A DNA stretch of 64,000 nt from Anoplopoma fimbria (lineage: Eukaryota > Chordata > Actinopteri > Perciformes > Anoplopomatidae). The stretch covers positions 13,706,326 to 13,770,325 of the forward strand of contig NC_072460.1 in assembly GCF_027596085.1 (NCBI RefSeq), written 5' to 3'. A program made the position numbers and the translations under genes. Below the pieces are notes generated by a model. The model was not told the DNA's origin, made no database searches, and was given only the letters and a program-made list of their open reading frames with translations. Positions 1 through 12,200 of the stretch are shown piece by piece (positions within the stretch are counted from its first letter, which is position 1; every line of letters begins with the position of its first letter).

Positions 1-3000
1 AGCAGCTTGGGAGGGAGATGACTGATGGCTTGTTGTCATGGTGTTTGGGATTCTGCCGACTCCAAGCCTCTTGGCTCACTGAAGCTGTGAAGCACTGCAG
101 TACATACTACAGGCTATTGTTAAAAAGCCCCGGTATTAGCAAGGTATTGCTTCATTGTCAGACTGTTGAGCCTGTGCAGAATGCAGTTATCTGTAATGTC
201 CCTGGCCATTTGCACTGTAGTTGCATTGGATTTATGATTACGGTTTATGTACTGTGACAGATTTCATACCATTCAACGACGAAGCAAGGACAATTATTAG
301 AATTCCACACCGTGAGTGGATGGATTTCTTTGTTTCAAGAGGTATTCCCTGGATTGTGTGTGGGCTGGGTATACACTAAGCCAAACCTCAGTTCTGACAT
401 AACTATTTTTCAAAAATGTCAATATTTGAAAAACACAGACATGCTCTATCAATCATACGGATAGCCATCTTTCAACCGGTCAATGTGCCACACTTTAATA
501 TCTGTCTCTTATTTTGCCTCAGCCTTGCTCTGACCCTTTCTCTATCTCTCTCTTTATTTCTCTTTGCCATATTACAGCTCTATCATGATGCCACATTGAT
601 GAGCCTAAGCTCCATAAACATGGCAAAGATGGCTGTCGTCTTCCCCTCCTGGAACTGCATTAACGGAAGTGACCTCTCTGGCTGGTGGTGACAGTCGTCT
701 GTCAGCGCTGGTTAATTCCCGGTCTTGTGAGGGTCAAGAGCTGACATATAATTAGGCTTGACAGTGTTGCAGGGCAAGACAAGGGTCCGGTGTCAACGGC
801 GGCGAGTAGCATCATGTCAGCAGCGGCAGGATGAGGGTTCAATTCAAACCGTGGAGGTAATCTGAGCACGGCCGCGCTGATCCCAGGGCCTCAACTGCCT
901 ATTGACACACATCAGAGCATGGACGCAAAACAAATTAGCATCAGTCAATATTCTCTCCCTCCTCCTGCCTCCTGACACAGCCACCCAAGAGCTGCTATAT
1001 GTTTTGCTTCACCTCCAGTCAAAACAATAGAGACAATAGTGATCATGATAGAAAATGCCTGCACTGAGTTTTAAGAGGATGTTTACAGGGTTTGTGGCAG
1101 AATATTCACATTTCTGGTTTGTGTGTAGATGGGGGTGTAGAATTTGGTTTGAGGGAAATCAAATTCAGAACTGGATCCATTACCCCCAAATCGGGAGATT
1201 ATTCTCTTTCTTATTTCTCATGCAGAGTTTGTGGTTTAGGGGATACAAGCTGTGCACAGGGAGAAACCCTGGCTATAGATGTCTTATTTTTTTGTGTTTG
1301 CTAAATGTGATAATATAACTTCTGTTGCATAGAAGGTGCTGGGCAGTGATGTGGAACAGCACTTCAAATATGCTAATCAAACATATGGCACTTCAAGGGA
1401 TTGCTGTTCTTGTCCTACATGATAAAAAGGTTACTTGGTTTTAAATGTAATTTGAATACGTCCGAAGGCTGAGGCATGCGTTTAAAAAAAAATCGTTTGC
1501 ATACGGGAATGCTGGGATTACACCTGTTTTTCTTATTCTTCTTCTCCTTCTTATTCTTCTTTTCTCTCTGCAACCACTTCCCACCTCCCCCTCCCTGTGC
1601 TGAAAGCCATTACAGAAATACAATTTCTAATACCTCTGCACAGGTCTTCGATCGACTGCAAACAAATTTATATTCAGGCGGTAAACAGAAAGCTGCAGAG
1701 ATTTATTTATTGAGTGTGGAGGAGAGAAACAAGCTAGCACGTGAACCCTGAGTAACCTCCGAGCTGACATGAAGATGGATCAGTGCACCCTGCAAATGCA
1801 TGGAGAGAAGGGATATATTGCACTCAGTCATTCAGCACATCGCTGCCTGTGGAATCCTATTAACTCCAACAGCTGGGACCATATTTCTGTGCTGTAAGAA
1901 TGCAGTTAGACGTTGTTCATTACGCTGAATTATTTTGTAATTACTGCAGACTTAAAAGACATACGAGATATTGTTCAAATAATACGAAAGAACAGTAACA
2001 TGTTGTTGTTTTAAGTTTAGGTTGTTATTCAAATGTCACGAGTGGTAGATTTGTACAGTTATCTGATAAACTGTAAGATAAAATATAACAATAATAATGA
2101 TAATAATACTGCTAAAAAATAGCATTAACCTGCATGGTCTGGCTTTCAATTCACATACTGTATTTGTTTTGTCATTGATTGATCTAAGCATACAGGGACC
2201 GAAAAAATAAACAATTCTAATTAATTATAAATAAGAAATAATGAAAAGTAGAAATATAATTTCAACATCATGGCTCCAGCTTGAGTGATAAATTGTATCG
2301 CGACGAAGCCAAACACATGAAACATGACTTATAAAACGGGCTACTACTAGTGTTTCTTTGGAATTTCACAATTGTTGGATTTCTTTGAAAATACAAGACA
2401 TAATCACTTCACTTTCGATTCAAAGCAAAAAAATGAAACGGGTTGGAGATTAAACATTAACATCAGACTATGAGCGTATTATTATAGCTTTAATTATTCT
2501 CGTTCCAATATATGCGAGCAGCCCGAGCAACGTATTTCAAAGTAGGTCACCAGTCTATAGAAAAAAAACAACCTCTGCTGCACTGTGGAGCTCATTGACA
2601 TTTTAACTTAAGGGCTGGGTGGAAACACTGGGCTGCTGTGTCCCTGTATAGTGTACCAAAATATAAGTCAGTTGCATTAGGCCTATTTGCATGTTTTAAG
2701 TCAGTGTACATATTTGCAGTCCTGGGCTTGGTGTATTAATCTTTTATGCACGTCATTTTGGGAGTGTTTAAGGTTTGTTTGTTTTTGTTTATGTCAATCA
2801 AGTTTGAATAGCAGCATGCAACGCTATTTGCACATGCATGAAAAGTTTAACATGGTGATTCATGACTGAGTTAACACACCTATGTCGAAATATATGAACA
2901 GTCCTCAAACCAGATATTTTGGATTCTGCATAAACGGATTCCAGCAGAAGAGCTAGTTTAACCTAGAGATAAACATGTCCTCTCTGTCAGTCACAACTTC

Positions 3001-3540
3001 TTGATCTCTGCTCGGAGCCATTTTTTGTATTTGTTCGAGGCTAATTACAAATCTGCTGCCACTGAACTTCTAAATACCAGCTGTCACGACCTCTGAACCC
3101 ATTAAGTGTGCCTTTCACATGACCTAAGCCCCTTTGCTAAAAAGGGCCTCTGGTTTTCAAGTAGCCTTCCCAGATTTGCATAAACCATTAGCTGCATCAA
3201 TGTAGGCCTATATTATGCTAATTTAGCTTTGGAAAAAGAAGAAGTGCTCATTGTTGTGAAAAATAATCAAAATACCAGAGTTTGACCCAAAATATATTCC
3301 TCCTGAGGTAAAAAAAAACAAAAAACCAATGTAACTTACAAAAAACTACTGTCGTCATAGCCTACCTGTTTGCATAGGTGAGAGGCCAATGAAGGCCCTC
3401 AGTGTCTGCTGATGATGACTGACTTTCCTCGCTGCTTTTGAGGTTGTGTGTAGGTTTTGCTGTGGCCTGCGTGGTGCAACGCTTTGTGCTCGGGCACCAT
3501 TACAATGTTGACCCAACGTGAGTTTCTCAACTCTGTTTAA
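1..3540. other. Intergenic DNA 5' of hoxc1a
   Basis: No coding exon is recognisable on either strand; the open frames are short and resemble no family I know. The stretch is mostly AT-rich. A more complex, GC-balanced block at about 680-1000 looks like typical conserved non-coding DNA of Hox clusters, but conservation cannot be tested from one sequence. If the HoxC assignment is right, hoxc3a or hoxc4a should lie further left, outside the window. I saw no homeobox remnant or microRNA hairpin that I could name. Confidence 0.5.
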
Positions 3541-3748
3541 TCAGTGCTGTCCTCTCTGATGACAGAGATGTCCAGCTATTGGCCGAGACCAGGAGGGCAC
3601 GTCATCTCCATCAATCAGAGACTGCTGTTTCTCCTCTGAGGAATGTCCCCACGGTCGTCCAGCCGCCTGACCATGCGTTACTTGGATGCATGAGAGGCCG
3701 GGCATGAAGTGCAACCCCGTCCAATGATTATGCAGGGGAGAGGTGATA
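3541..3748 (+). promoter_or_regulatory. Candidate hoxc1a proximal promoter / auto-regulatory block with Pbx-Hox and Meis/Prep sites
   Basis: The bases before the hoxc1a ATG contain CCATCAATCA at 3608-3617, which reads TGATTGATGG on the minus strand and fits the Pbx-Hox labial-type consensus TGATNNATKR. TGACAG, a Meis/Prep site, lies 42 bases upstream at 3560-3565, and an inverted CCAAT (ATTGG) at 3578-3582 sits between them. Paired Pbx-Hox and Prep/Meis sites are the known architecture of the Hoxb1 rhombomere-4 auto-regulatory element. The matches are seen directly; the function is inferred. No clear TATA box was found. Confidence 0.45.
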
Positions 3749-6700
3749 ATGACTTCCTATCAAGAGTTAACGGCCGAAAGGGAGAGTAGCCCTCTGTTCA
3801 CGGGCTGCCGCCGAGCAAAAGAGGTCATAAACCGGGACCTGGACGTCAGGACGCATCCTGAACTCGACAGTCGTGATGAGGAGGGGAAATTGGAGGTGAA
3901 AGTCGCCTCAGGATTTAATACTCCGCATCCCCGGTACTTAACTCTCTCCAACAGTTGCACCTCTTTGGACAGCCCTCCTCCTCCTCCTCCTCCAGCATGC
4001 GAGACTCTCGAGGGCTTCTCGGCACCGGCCTGCCCCCACTCGTCCCTTGTCCCCTGGCGGTGCAGGGTGCAGGGGCAGGGCTCTCCAGGACGCGGATACT
4101 GCGCGTCAAATAACAACGAATCGCTACAATCCGGTTTTGGCTCCCTGGCCGAGCAAATTCAAATCTACTCTCGTAATGGCCCCGAAATTCACGTCGCCAT
4201 GGGGAGTTCAGCTGGCTCGGACTGTAACGTGGCTCATATGGATGTAAGCAGTACAACTTTTGAGTGGATGAGAGTGAGAAGGAGTCAGCACCAGGCGGGT
4301 AAGTTTTTTGTCATGGGAGATTGTGCACGAGATGAGGGATACATTAACCTTGATATATTAACGTATTCAGGATAAATGAGTTATTGGTGGAACTTTAAAC
4401 TTTGGATAACTTTCATTCATAGTTGGGGAAAGTTTGGTCGAAGTTTTCTCTTCAAGCTGGAAAAAAAAGAGAAAAAAAAATAGCTGACGTGTTTTGTGCG
4501 TCACAGTGCACCAATTCCTCCGTCACCAACAATAAAGTTGCATTTAAAAAGAAATCATTTCCCACTTTTTAAAGCAGATCAAAGTGTTTGGAATACGGCA
4601 CTAGCTGTCTAGTCGACGCCACATTTGAATATGCACATGAGGACCCGGTTACTATTTCCTTAAAGTTTCCATGTTACTGTAAGTCTGTTAGGAATTTTAA
4701 CATTGTCGCTCCACCTACTGTTACAAGCAGGGTCTAGACTGTACACAATGAGGGTGGAGAACAGTAGAAAGCCTGCAAAGCCTCACTGTATATTCAACTG
4801 GAAAATAATCAATTATTTACCCTTGCCCTTACTAACCAGTAGCCGTTGAATAATGCAACAGACCACTGGCTGTCGAGACTCACAGGAAGTTGAGTAAAAC
4901 TTACTGTTGTAAGCTGGAGTGCTCCCTGGGTATTGATTAGTTGTCTGTTTGTAATGAAAGCCCTTGTGTATTGATTTCAGTTTGCAGCACCTTTACATGT
5001 GTCCACCTTTTTAACATAATTGCTGTCACAGATCATCATTTCCCTGACTGATGAGTCCTGGGCAGAGAGCCCACAGAAGAATACTCAGGCTTTAAAAAAA
5101 TACCAATAGCCTACTAATGTGAAAAATGCCTATCAATCCTCAATTTTATGTGAGTGATAGTATCTTATAGATCCCTCATTTGGTCAATAATGTCAGTTGA
5201 CTGACTTGCTACTGGAGTTGGGATGGGTTTCATACATTTTACATGGACGAAGATTGACTACAATGGTGGTTAACCTTTTTTTTTATCCCAAAGCACAACC
5301 TCTGTCTACTGTAGGGTGCTGCTGACCCAAATGTTCAGTGACCAAATATGCAGGTCTTTACCACCAGACTGTGAAAAGGCCTAAGCTCCTCTGCAAGTAC
5401 TGCTACAAACCCAGGGCTGCAGCAGCATCCACATTCACATATAAAATGATGTGAACACATTATTTCTGATGATTCAGCAGAGGGGGGTCAGAGTGCACAA
5501 AATCAACAACATTGATTTGACTGCACAGTTAACATTTTTTTAGCTTTTGATTACCCTGTTCATGTTCATTCATGATGTGCATCCATACAGCTTGTGAAAT
5601 GTCCCTTTAGATTAAGGCTCCATTACAGATACAAAGGATGACGATACTACATCTGATTTTACTTGGAAAAGTTCAATGTTATATGATGTAGAAAAGGATA
5701 AACTGACAAAAAAAAAGAAATTCAATCAGTGGATCATTGTTCTCATGATGCTGCTGTATGAGAAGAATTTTTTTTGCAATGTTTAACATGCAACAAACAC
5801 AAAATTGCACTTTCTAGCCTTTGGTTTCCCACTTCAGAATCTAGATGAGTGGGACGACATTTCTCTGATGATGCCACAGTGAGGGAGGCAAAAGGTGACA
5901 GCAACACATTTCACTGGTCGAGGAGTCGTTTCAGTCATAAAACACATTAGCCACTCATCTGAACTAAATCCGTGCACTTGTGAAAGTAATTTGCTCAAAC
6001 CCACCCACGCACACACATCTCCTCGCAGTACCGTTTGCATCTTTGCAGCCTCCTTCTGTATCTATCTGGAGTGGATCATCTGTAGGAGTAACTCATTAGC
6101 GCTATAGTGTAACTTGTAGAAGAGTCATTAGTGAAAGTATGCTTTCCTCTGGAGGTTGTATTGGCTTTGGCACAAAACAAAGTCTTGCGTATATTCCTCC
6201 ATGTTGAAAGGCCTCCACAGACCTGCAGTAACCTGATCTCTTGGCTCAGTGTATATACTCCCAGTGCGTCATTCTTCAATTATGCTTTGACAGCACCTGA
6301 ATTACTGTGGGCTGGATGCCCAGATGACTGAGGCAATGTGTATCGATCTATCCCTTTTCTTCTTCCCTCTCCTTGGCTCAGAAGGCCCTTCCATTCCCTT
6401 TGCTGCCTGGCTATTTTTAAGCATGCAAGTCATTTCTCAAATATTTAGTTTGATTCTTTTATGCCTTCTGGCCGGCATCAATTCTATTATCTTTGGTGCC
6501 ATTAATCAGAATGTGCATGTGATTTGCACTCCTGATAGCTGAAGTTCTTAATTACGTACACTTCCTCCGTATTGGTTCCTTCATATTCACTGCCCTCTAA
6601 TTCTCAGGCTCGGTTACCTTGACATTCATTCTCTTAAAACACAGATGTCGACATTTATCCTATAACTGACCTTTCCATCTGCTATGCTTTTCCAAGTGGC

Positions 6701-8179
6701 TAGAGGCCTGTTAACCTTCCTATCTATGAATTGTGGTGGTAGACATTGCTCTACACCTGGCACACTGACTCCATTATGCAGCAGCAGCACATTTTCTCAG
6801 AGGCAAAGACACACTGACAACTTACCCACAATGTCGGCAATGAAAAATCAAGATATAGCTGCGGTTCCTGTCATTCATTGCACATAAGTAGCATAGATGA
6901 TACTTTAATGTGTGACCCAGAAACCTCAGAGGGAAAAAATGGAGGCATTTGTCATTAATGCAGTGTTTGAAAGGATTTGTAAACTGTTAAACTGTCATTG
7001 ACACAGAAAGGCCTAAAGGCAAATTATTAATGATTCTGATGAATACAGTTAATGGGCTGTAAACGATACAAAGTTGTTTTGAATCGCCAAACATTTCCTG
7101 ACAACTTTTCCATATATCTGCAATATACCTTGACAAATGTTGCTTTACTATTTGGTGAACTTGTCTTGGACTTTAAGGGCAAGACCTTTACGAAATATAT
7201 GTGAAACGTTCAAATCTCTCAGACTCAGAGGTGTTGAAATCCTTTTTCAGTCTATGATTTGTGATGTTGTTGCATGAGATTGCATTGTACTGTACAGGTG
7301 TTTCTGTTATTATGTTCAAGTAGATAACACATCATTTCCCATTCACATGTTTGACAGCAGCAAAAGATTTTACAGTGTGCCTATAGGCTACTGCTAAAGT
7401 TGATACCTCGGTGAAATACGTCTGTTATACAGACAAAAAAATGGCTCCCGGGTGAAGACTTTAATTCAACACTTTGGCACATGGCCAATTCCTACAAATC
7501 AGTTTCTTGTAGATAATAGTTTTGAATGTTTGAACTCATTTCTTCAGTATCAAACAAATCTGTGATTCATTTTATTTATTTATATTCCTCAATATCACAC
7601 AAATAACCAGTACAGATGCATCTCTAATGAATATTTTATTTAATTTCTGGGGATTTATACAAAAGTTAAAACTTCATATATGTGACCTTGACTAAAGTTT
7701 ATTATACAATAATAGTTTCAACTCTGTAATAATATATAATTTTATCGTGGATAACTTTGTTCAGTAGGTTTTTTGGGGTAACCTTATTGATATATTGCTG
7801 ACGACTGATTTCATGTCCTCTGTTCCCAGCCAGGATGCCCATGACCTGTGGGTTCAGTGTTGTTGGCTCGGGCCTCGGTGCTGTGGAGGCGGGAAGCAGC
7901 AGCATCTGTACGGGTGACCATGCCACGATGAACGGGGTCCCGAGGACCATCTTCAGCACCAAGCAGCTGACAGAGCTGGAGAAAGAGTTCCACTTCAGCA
8001 AGTACCTGACGCGGGCCAGGCGGGTGGAGGTCGCCAGCGCCCTGCAGCTCAACGAGACGCAGGTGAAAGTTTGGTTTCAGAACAGACGCATGAAGCAGAA
8101 GAAATTACGGAGAGACGGGCTGCTCTGCGACCCGGGGCCCGAGGCACCGCACTCACACGCCGACACTTCGGACACCTAG
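3749..8179 (+). CDS. hoxc1a: Hox paralog-group-1 homeodomain transcription factor Hoxc1a (two exons)
   Basis: Sequence-specific transcription factor for anterior patterning that acts in the nucleus with Pbx/Meis cofactors. Exon 1 is 3749-4298 and exon 2 is 7830-8179. The donor G|GTAAGT at 4298/4299 and acceptor TTCCCAG|CC at 7829/7830 join in phase, giving 299 aa. The start is the ATG opening MTSYQEL; no upstream in-frame ATG is seen. A proline run is at about residues 76-82, the Pbx-binding hexapeptide TFEWM is at 170-174, and the homeodomain is at about 218-277. Homeodomain features include [24 protein letters not shown] and recognition-helix [11 protein letters not shown] with Q50 and N51. 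[12 protein letters not shown] and [10 protein letters not shown] mark paralog group 1. The C assignment rests on the cbx5-hnrnpa1-nfe2 neighbours; hoxa1/b1/d1 are excluded by context rather than by phylogeny. The 3.5-kb intron is long for a Hox1 gene. Confidence 0.9.
4299..7829 (+). other. hoxc1a: hoxc1a intron
   Basis: A 3,531-bp intron separates the hexapeptide exon from the homeobox exon. It is AT-rich, without long microsatellites or a recognisable mobile element, and contains no convincing additional exon. Group-1 Hox introns are typically only a few hundred bases in other vertebrates (family knowledge), so this one is expanded. It may hold regulatory DNA, but nothing in it can be identified by eye with confidence. 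Confidence 0.6.
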
Positions 8180-9235
8180 CTGCCCCTCTCCCGGACTGTC
8201 CTCGTCAAAACACCTGCCCCTGAACTCCTGAACTGCAGGGAGCTGCGTCACGCGTTGCACATGCAAGGGCGCCTGCCGGCAGATGTTTTGATTCCCCTTT
8301 GCATCGGTTTCAATCAGGCTTCACCTTTATTTGCTTACCACGATGGATGCTTATCGCAAGAAGCGCAATGGCAAGTTTCTTCATGCAAGAACGGGTCAAA
8401 ACAATTTGTCATCCTCCCTCGGCTTCAGACTGGTGCTGATTTGAATATTAAAATTCAAGTCATTGCACTGTGCTCCTATCTACACAATGGAAACAAGGAA
8501 ACAAAATTATTATTAATTGTCCATAGAAACTGTGGCAGACTATTTGTTTATTTATTCTGTACAATTCATCCAGGAGCTGACTTTACTTGAATATTTTCTC
8601 AACAGGACACGCGCCTCCTAGATTTGTTTAAATAAGAATTATTTTTATTTATTAAATGTACATTTGATCATATTTATTCTATTGGATGTATTGTTTTTTT
8701 TATTACTAATTATACTACTGCTTCCTCAATCAATTCATGTTGCAGCATTATGGAGATTTTTTTCTATTTCTTTAAATTGCTGTTTGTTTCTGACGTATTT
8801 GTTGAATAAGTCAGGTGCACCTGTTGTAGACAAACACCATCTTTAACATCTAAGCAGATAATTATCAGGCTAATTTAGCAGAGCTTTAATGCTGCTTTAA
8901 TGTTGTGTATTTGTCCGGTTTTAATGTTTTCCTTCACGGAAAGATTAAAATGACATAATTGACTAATAGATTTATTGATCGTTCTTATTAAGAGTATTGA
9001 TCCGTGGTGATCCATCTATTTGAGGCACAAATCTGGGAGCATTTGCATGCATCTGTAACTGCATGTTAATGGAATGTAGAAAAATCACGGTCGGGAGTTG
9101 TTTCGTCTTTTATTACCGCTATATACATGCATCAGAAAATGATAATTTAGCTTGAACACTCATGCGGGAGAGCAGACAATAAAACGCTGTCTGTGCCGTT
9201 TTGCAGATCAACCAATAAATTGCGTGGCACCAGCA
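8180..9235 (+). other. hoxc1a: Probable hoxc1a 3' UTR with AU-rich elements and polyadenylation signals
   Basis: After the stop the sequence becomes AT-rich, with several TATTTA/TTATTTATT-type AU-rich motifs at about 8640-8690. Canonical AATAAA hexamers are at 9178-9183 and 9214-9219, and an ATTAAA lies near 8652. Any of these could end the transcript. The extent is an estimate without transcript data. Confidence 0.4.
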
Positions 9236-12200
9236 GCTCGAGCTGCTAAATATTCCTTCTAGATTCACATCTCATCTCATATAAAGTAAATGATTGTAAA
9301 CTCGGCCCTTAAACACTGTTATGTTCCCTGTATCGCAATGGGTTTCTGTCATGTTAATGTCTATTCTAATATCAAGATATGAGGCCATCAGCCACACTAA
9401 TTCCATGTTAGGGAATATTTTTGTTTAGCTTTCAATTAGCGGTGTTTGCACTGGATGCGTAGGTAGGTAGATCCAAAGCGGATGTTAATGACAACAACAA
9501 AGGAATTAAACCTTAAGCAGCTGGGTGTCGCTTAGAAATATAAAGCGAGAATCAAAAATGAATGAATTAGGTCCGTTTTAAACATTTAACATGTTGCCTC
9601 TTTGGAATTAGTGTTAGTTAAATAATAATATAATTATTGGACAGTTGAACCTTTAGGATAATATATGCAGTTACACCGAAGTTCACCTCTCACCTCTTGA
9701 CCTTTGTCTTGCCTCGGGACAACGATGACCCGGTCACCGGCCCAGAGAGAGAAAGATGCACCATTCATTTGGACGACCTCTAAGTCTAAGCTTTCCCTCT
9801 CTCTTTCTTTCTCTCGTTCTTTCTTTCGTTTTCTCTTTTTTTTCACCAACTCGGAACGCTTTTGTTCTGGTGGTGGGTCTCTATGTCCACACAATAATAT
9901 TTCATCCAGCCGAATAAAGGGGCGACTAGGCCATATGATAATTGTTCATATTATAAATTCATACCAAGCCACATAATGCATTTTTTTCTACACCTAGAGC
10001 TAACCTAATTTTTGCCCTATCTCTTATTTTAATAAGCCAAAAAATATGCTCCTGGCTCACTTTATAAACTGGATAAGAGAGTCTTTTCACCCAATAGGTT
10101 TTTGGATATAAACCACAGATCTATTTTTAATTGCAAAGTTGAAAAATTAAAGTTACTTGAGCATATGGAACACTAAATAGGGTTCCATGTCAGAGACTGT
10201 ATAAACACAATTTAGAGCAACTATTCATAACACCCTCGCTGCTTTATATATTTCTTGCATATCGCCTTGAATAATTTTAAAAGAATTTAGACATTAATTC
10301 CCTTTAAACAATATACTTTATAATGTTCATCTCATAAATATTAACTGAAAGCTAGAAAGAAATAGAAGTTTAAGCTTAAGGTCTGCAGAGGAGCTCGTGA
10401 CAGTTCAAACATTTAAAAGTTTTATTTGTTATTGATACAAATTATTTTACATGCAAGCTAGACTAAAAATGTGTTGAGCTCAATTTATTTTACATTTGCA
10501 TTTAAACAAAATACAAGCCATTAGGGTGGCCTTTCTCTAAACAAAATAGCACAAAGTTGAAGGCTTAAAAAAACAATCAAATGTGTCTGTCTTCTTTTAA
10601 TGCAAATAAGAGTGCACTTGTGAAGGTTATGAGGATGACAAAGAGTAAAATGATGATGAAATAATGTGATGATAAAGCTCGTGAATGTAAAAATGGCCCC
10701 CTCACGTCCATGTTGCTAAGAAGTTTGTTAAGTTGACCTTATTAGAAACTCTTTCATCATCTTGTGCAAATATGTTCCCTTGCCACAGGGCATTAGGTTG
10801 CAGGTTGTGATGAGGATGCTTGCAGCAGGTGTGCAGTCAGATTTTTTTTAAATCCAAACTTACTTCATCAGAGTTTCTACTGTATAATTGATTCACTTAG
10901 AAATGCACAACAATTTAAAATAGCAGAGAAAAATGTGTGGAGGAAAAAAACTTAATGTGAGTTATAGGTATTATGTGAAGGTGAAAAGAAGAGTTGATTT
11001 ATTTTGGGTGAACTATCACTTTAATTTCATTCTATGGCAGCTTCAACATTTGCCTCTCAATTGATGAAAGGCAAACTGCATTGTTTGTTCAGACCTGACA
11101 TTTAGTTCGAAAGCATTTGAGTGTGACTCTACTCTGATGAATTTGTGCTCTTCAGTAATTCCTTCCTGAAGATGTACGGTTGGATCACAAGACTGACAGC
11201 TGTGCTGTGCTTATACACGAGCAAACACATGGTAAATGGAAGGGAAATAAAACCAAAATGACTCAGCTGCAAATGTATAACTGCCGGTAGTAGTAACAGT
11301 GGTGACATTGAACAAGTTGGAATTTTCTTCACCTTTCATTTTCTTTTCCCCTCCTGTACAGCAGTAATTTATCGTAATGAAATTCTTTCCAAAATCTACT
11401 TTATTTTAATCATTCATTTAAATCAATAAGAAATATATTTATAATAAAGCACAATAGCTCAAACATGATTTGTCGAAGTTAAGTTACCTGTTACATTTTT
11501 TTAATATAAAACACTCAAATTGAGATATTAGATAAAAAAAATGTATTAATTCATCACCAATGAGGCTATTGAGCGTGTTCTGTATTGTTTTCTCTCGGAG
11601 GTTTGCTGATGTGCGCAGCTGTTAAAATTCTCCCGAGGAGCACTGCATGGCATGAGCAATGAGAGAATATATGCAGCTTACAGCATATCTTTCACTACGT
11701 TTTAAGTGAACACATGTAAGTGGGTTCCTTCTGAGCTCATTGTAATTAATGCTGAGTTGACCTAAAATTAACTTAATGCATATTATGCATGTAATATCCT
11801 CACCGGTGCTCAGGGGAAAGAAATCAATTGTTCAAGTTAAGCTCTTTCTTACTCTAAGTGAAGCTATTATAAATAGCTCAGTTGTTGTTGTAATTACAGA
11901 TCATTTGAATGCTCTCCTCCCTTTTTAGTTTTTCTGATCATCTAATTTTACTGTTTCCTTTATTTGCAAGGACTTTCATGCACAATCAGTCTTTTTGATG
12001 GGGCTCATTCACATATTTGACTACCAAACAATTTGTGCATCAAGAAAGTTGAAGTGATGTGCACCTGTTTGTGTGTGTGAGTGTATGTGCCTGTGCATAT
12101 TTGGATGTCCTGTGTACAATTACACAAATATGTGTTTTGTTTCCAAGGTGCTACTAATAAAGCACTCAAAAAGATACAAAGCACCTATTTGAATAATTGT

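Noticed and set aside
834..852. GGGTTCAATTCAAACC resembling a tRNA B-box / T-arm
   Set aside because: No A-box or cloverleaf around it; the palindrome is probably coincidental.
3088..3102. Degenerate DR1 (GGTTCA-G-AGGTCG on minus) upstream of hoxc1a
   Set aside because: One half-site has a mismatch at a key base and there is no supporting cluster; chance match likely.
3743..3748. Extension of hoxc1a by two codons upstream of ATG
   Set aside because: The first of these codons is GTG; eukaryotic initiation and the family start MTSYQ support the ATG at 3749.
3760..4256. Two minus-strand open frames over hoxc1a exon 1
   Set aside because: Shadows of the GC-rich Hox exon in other frames.
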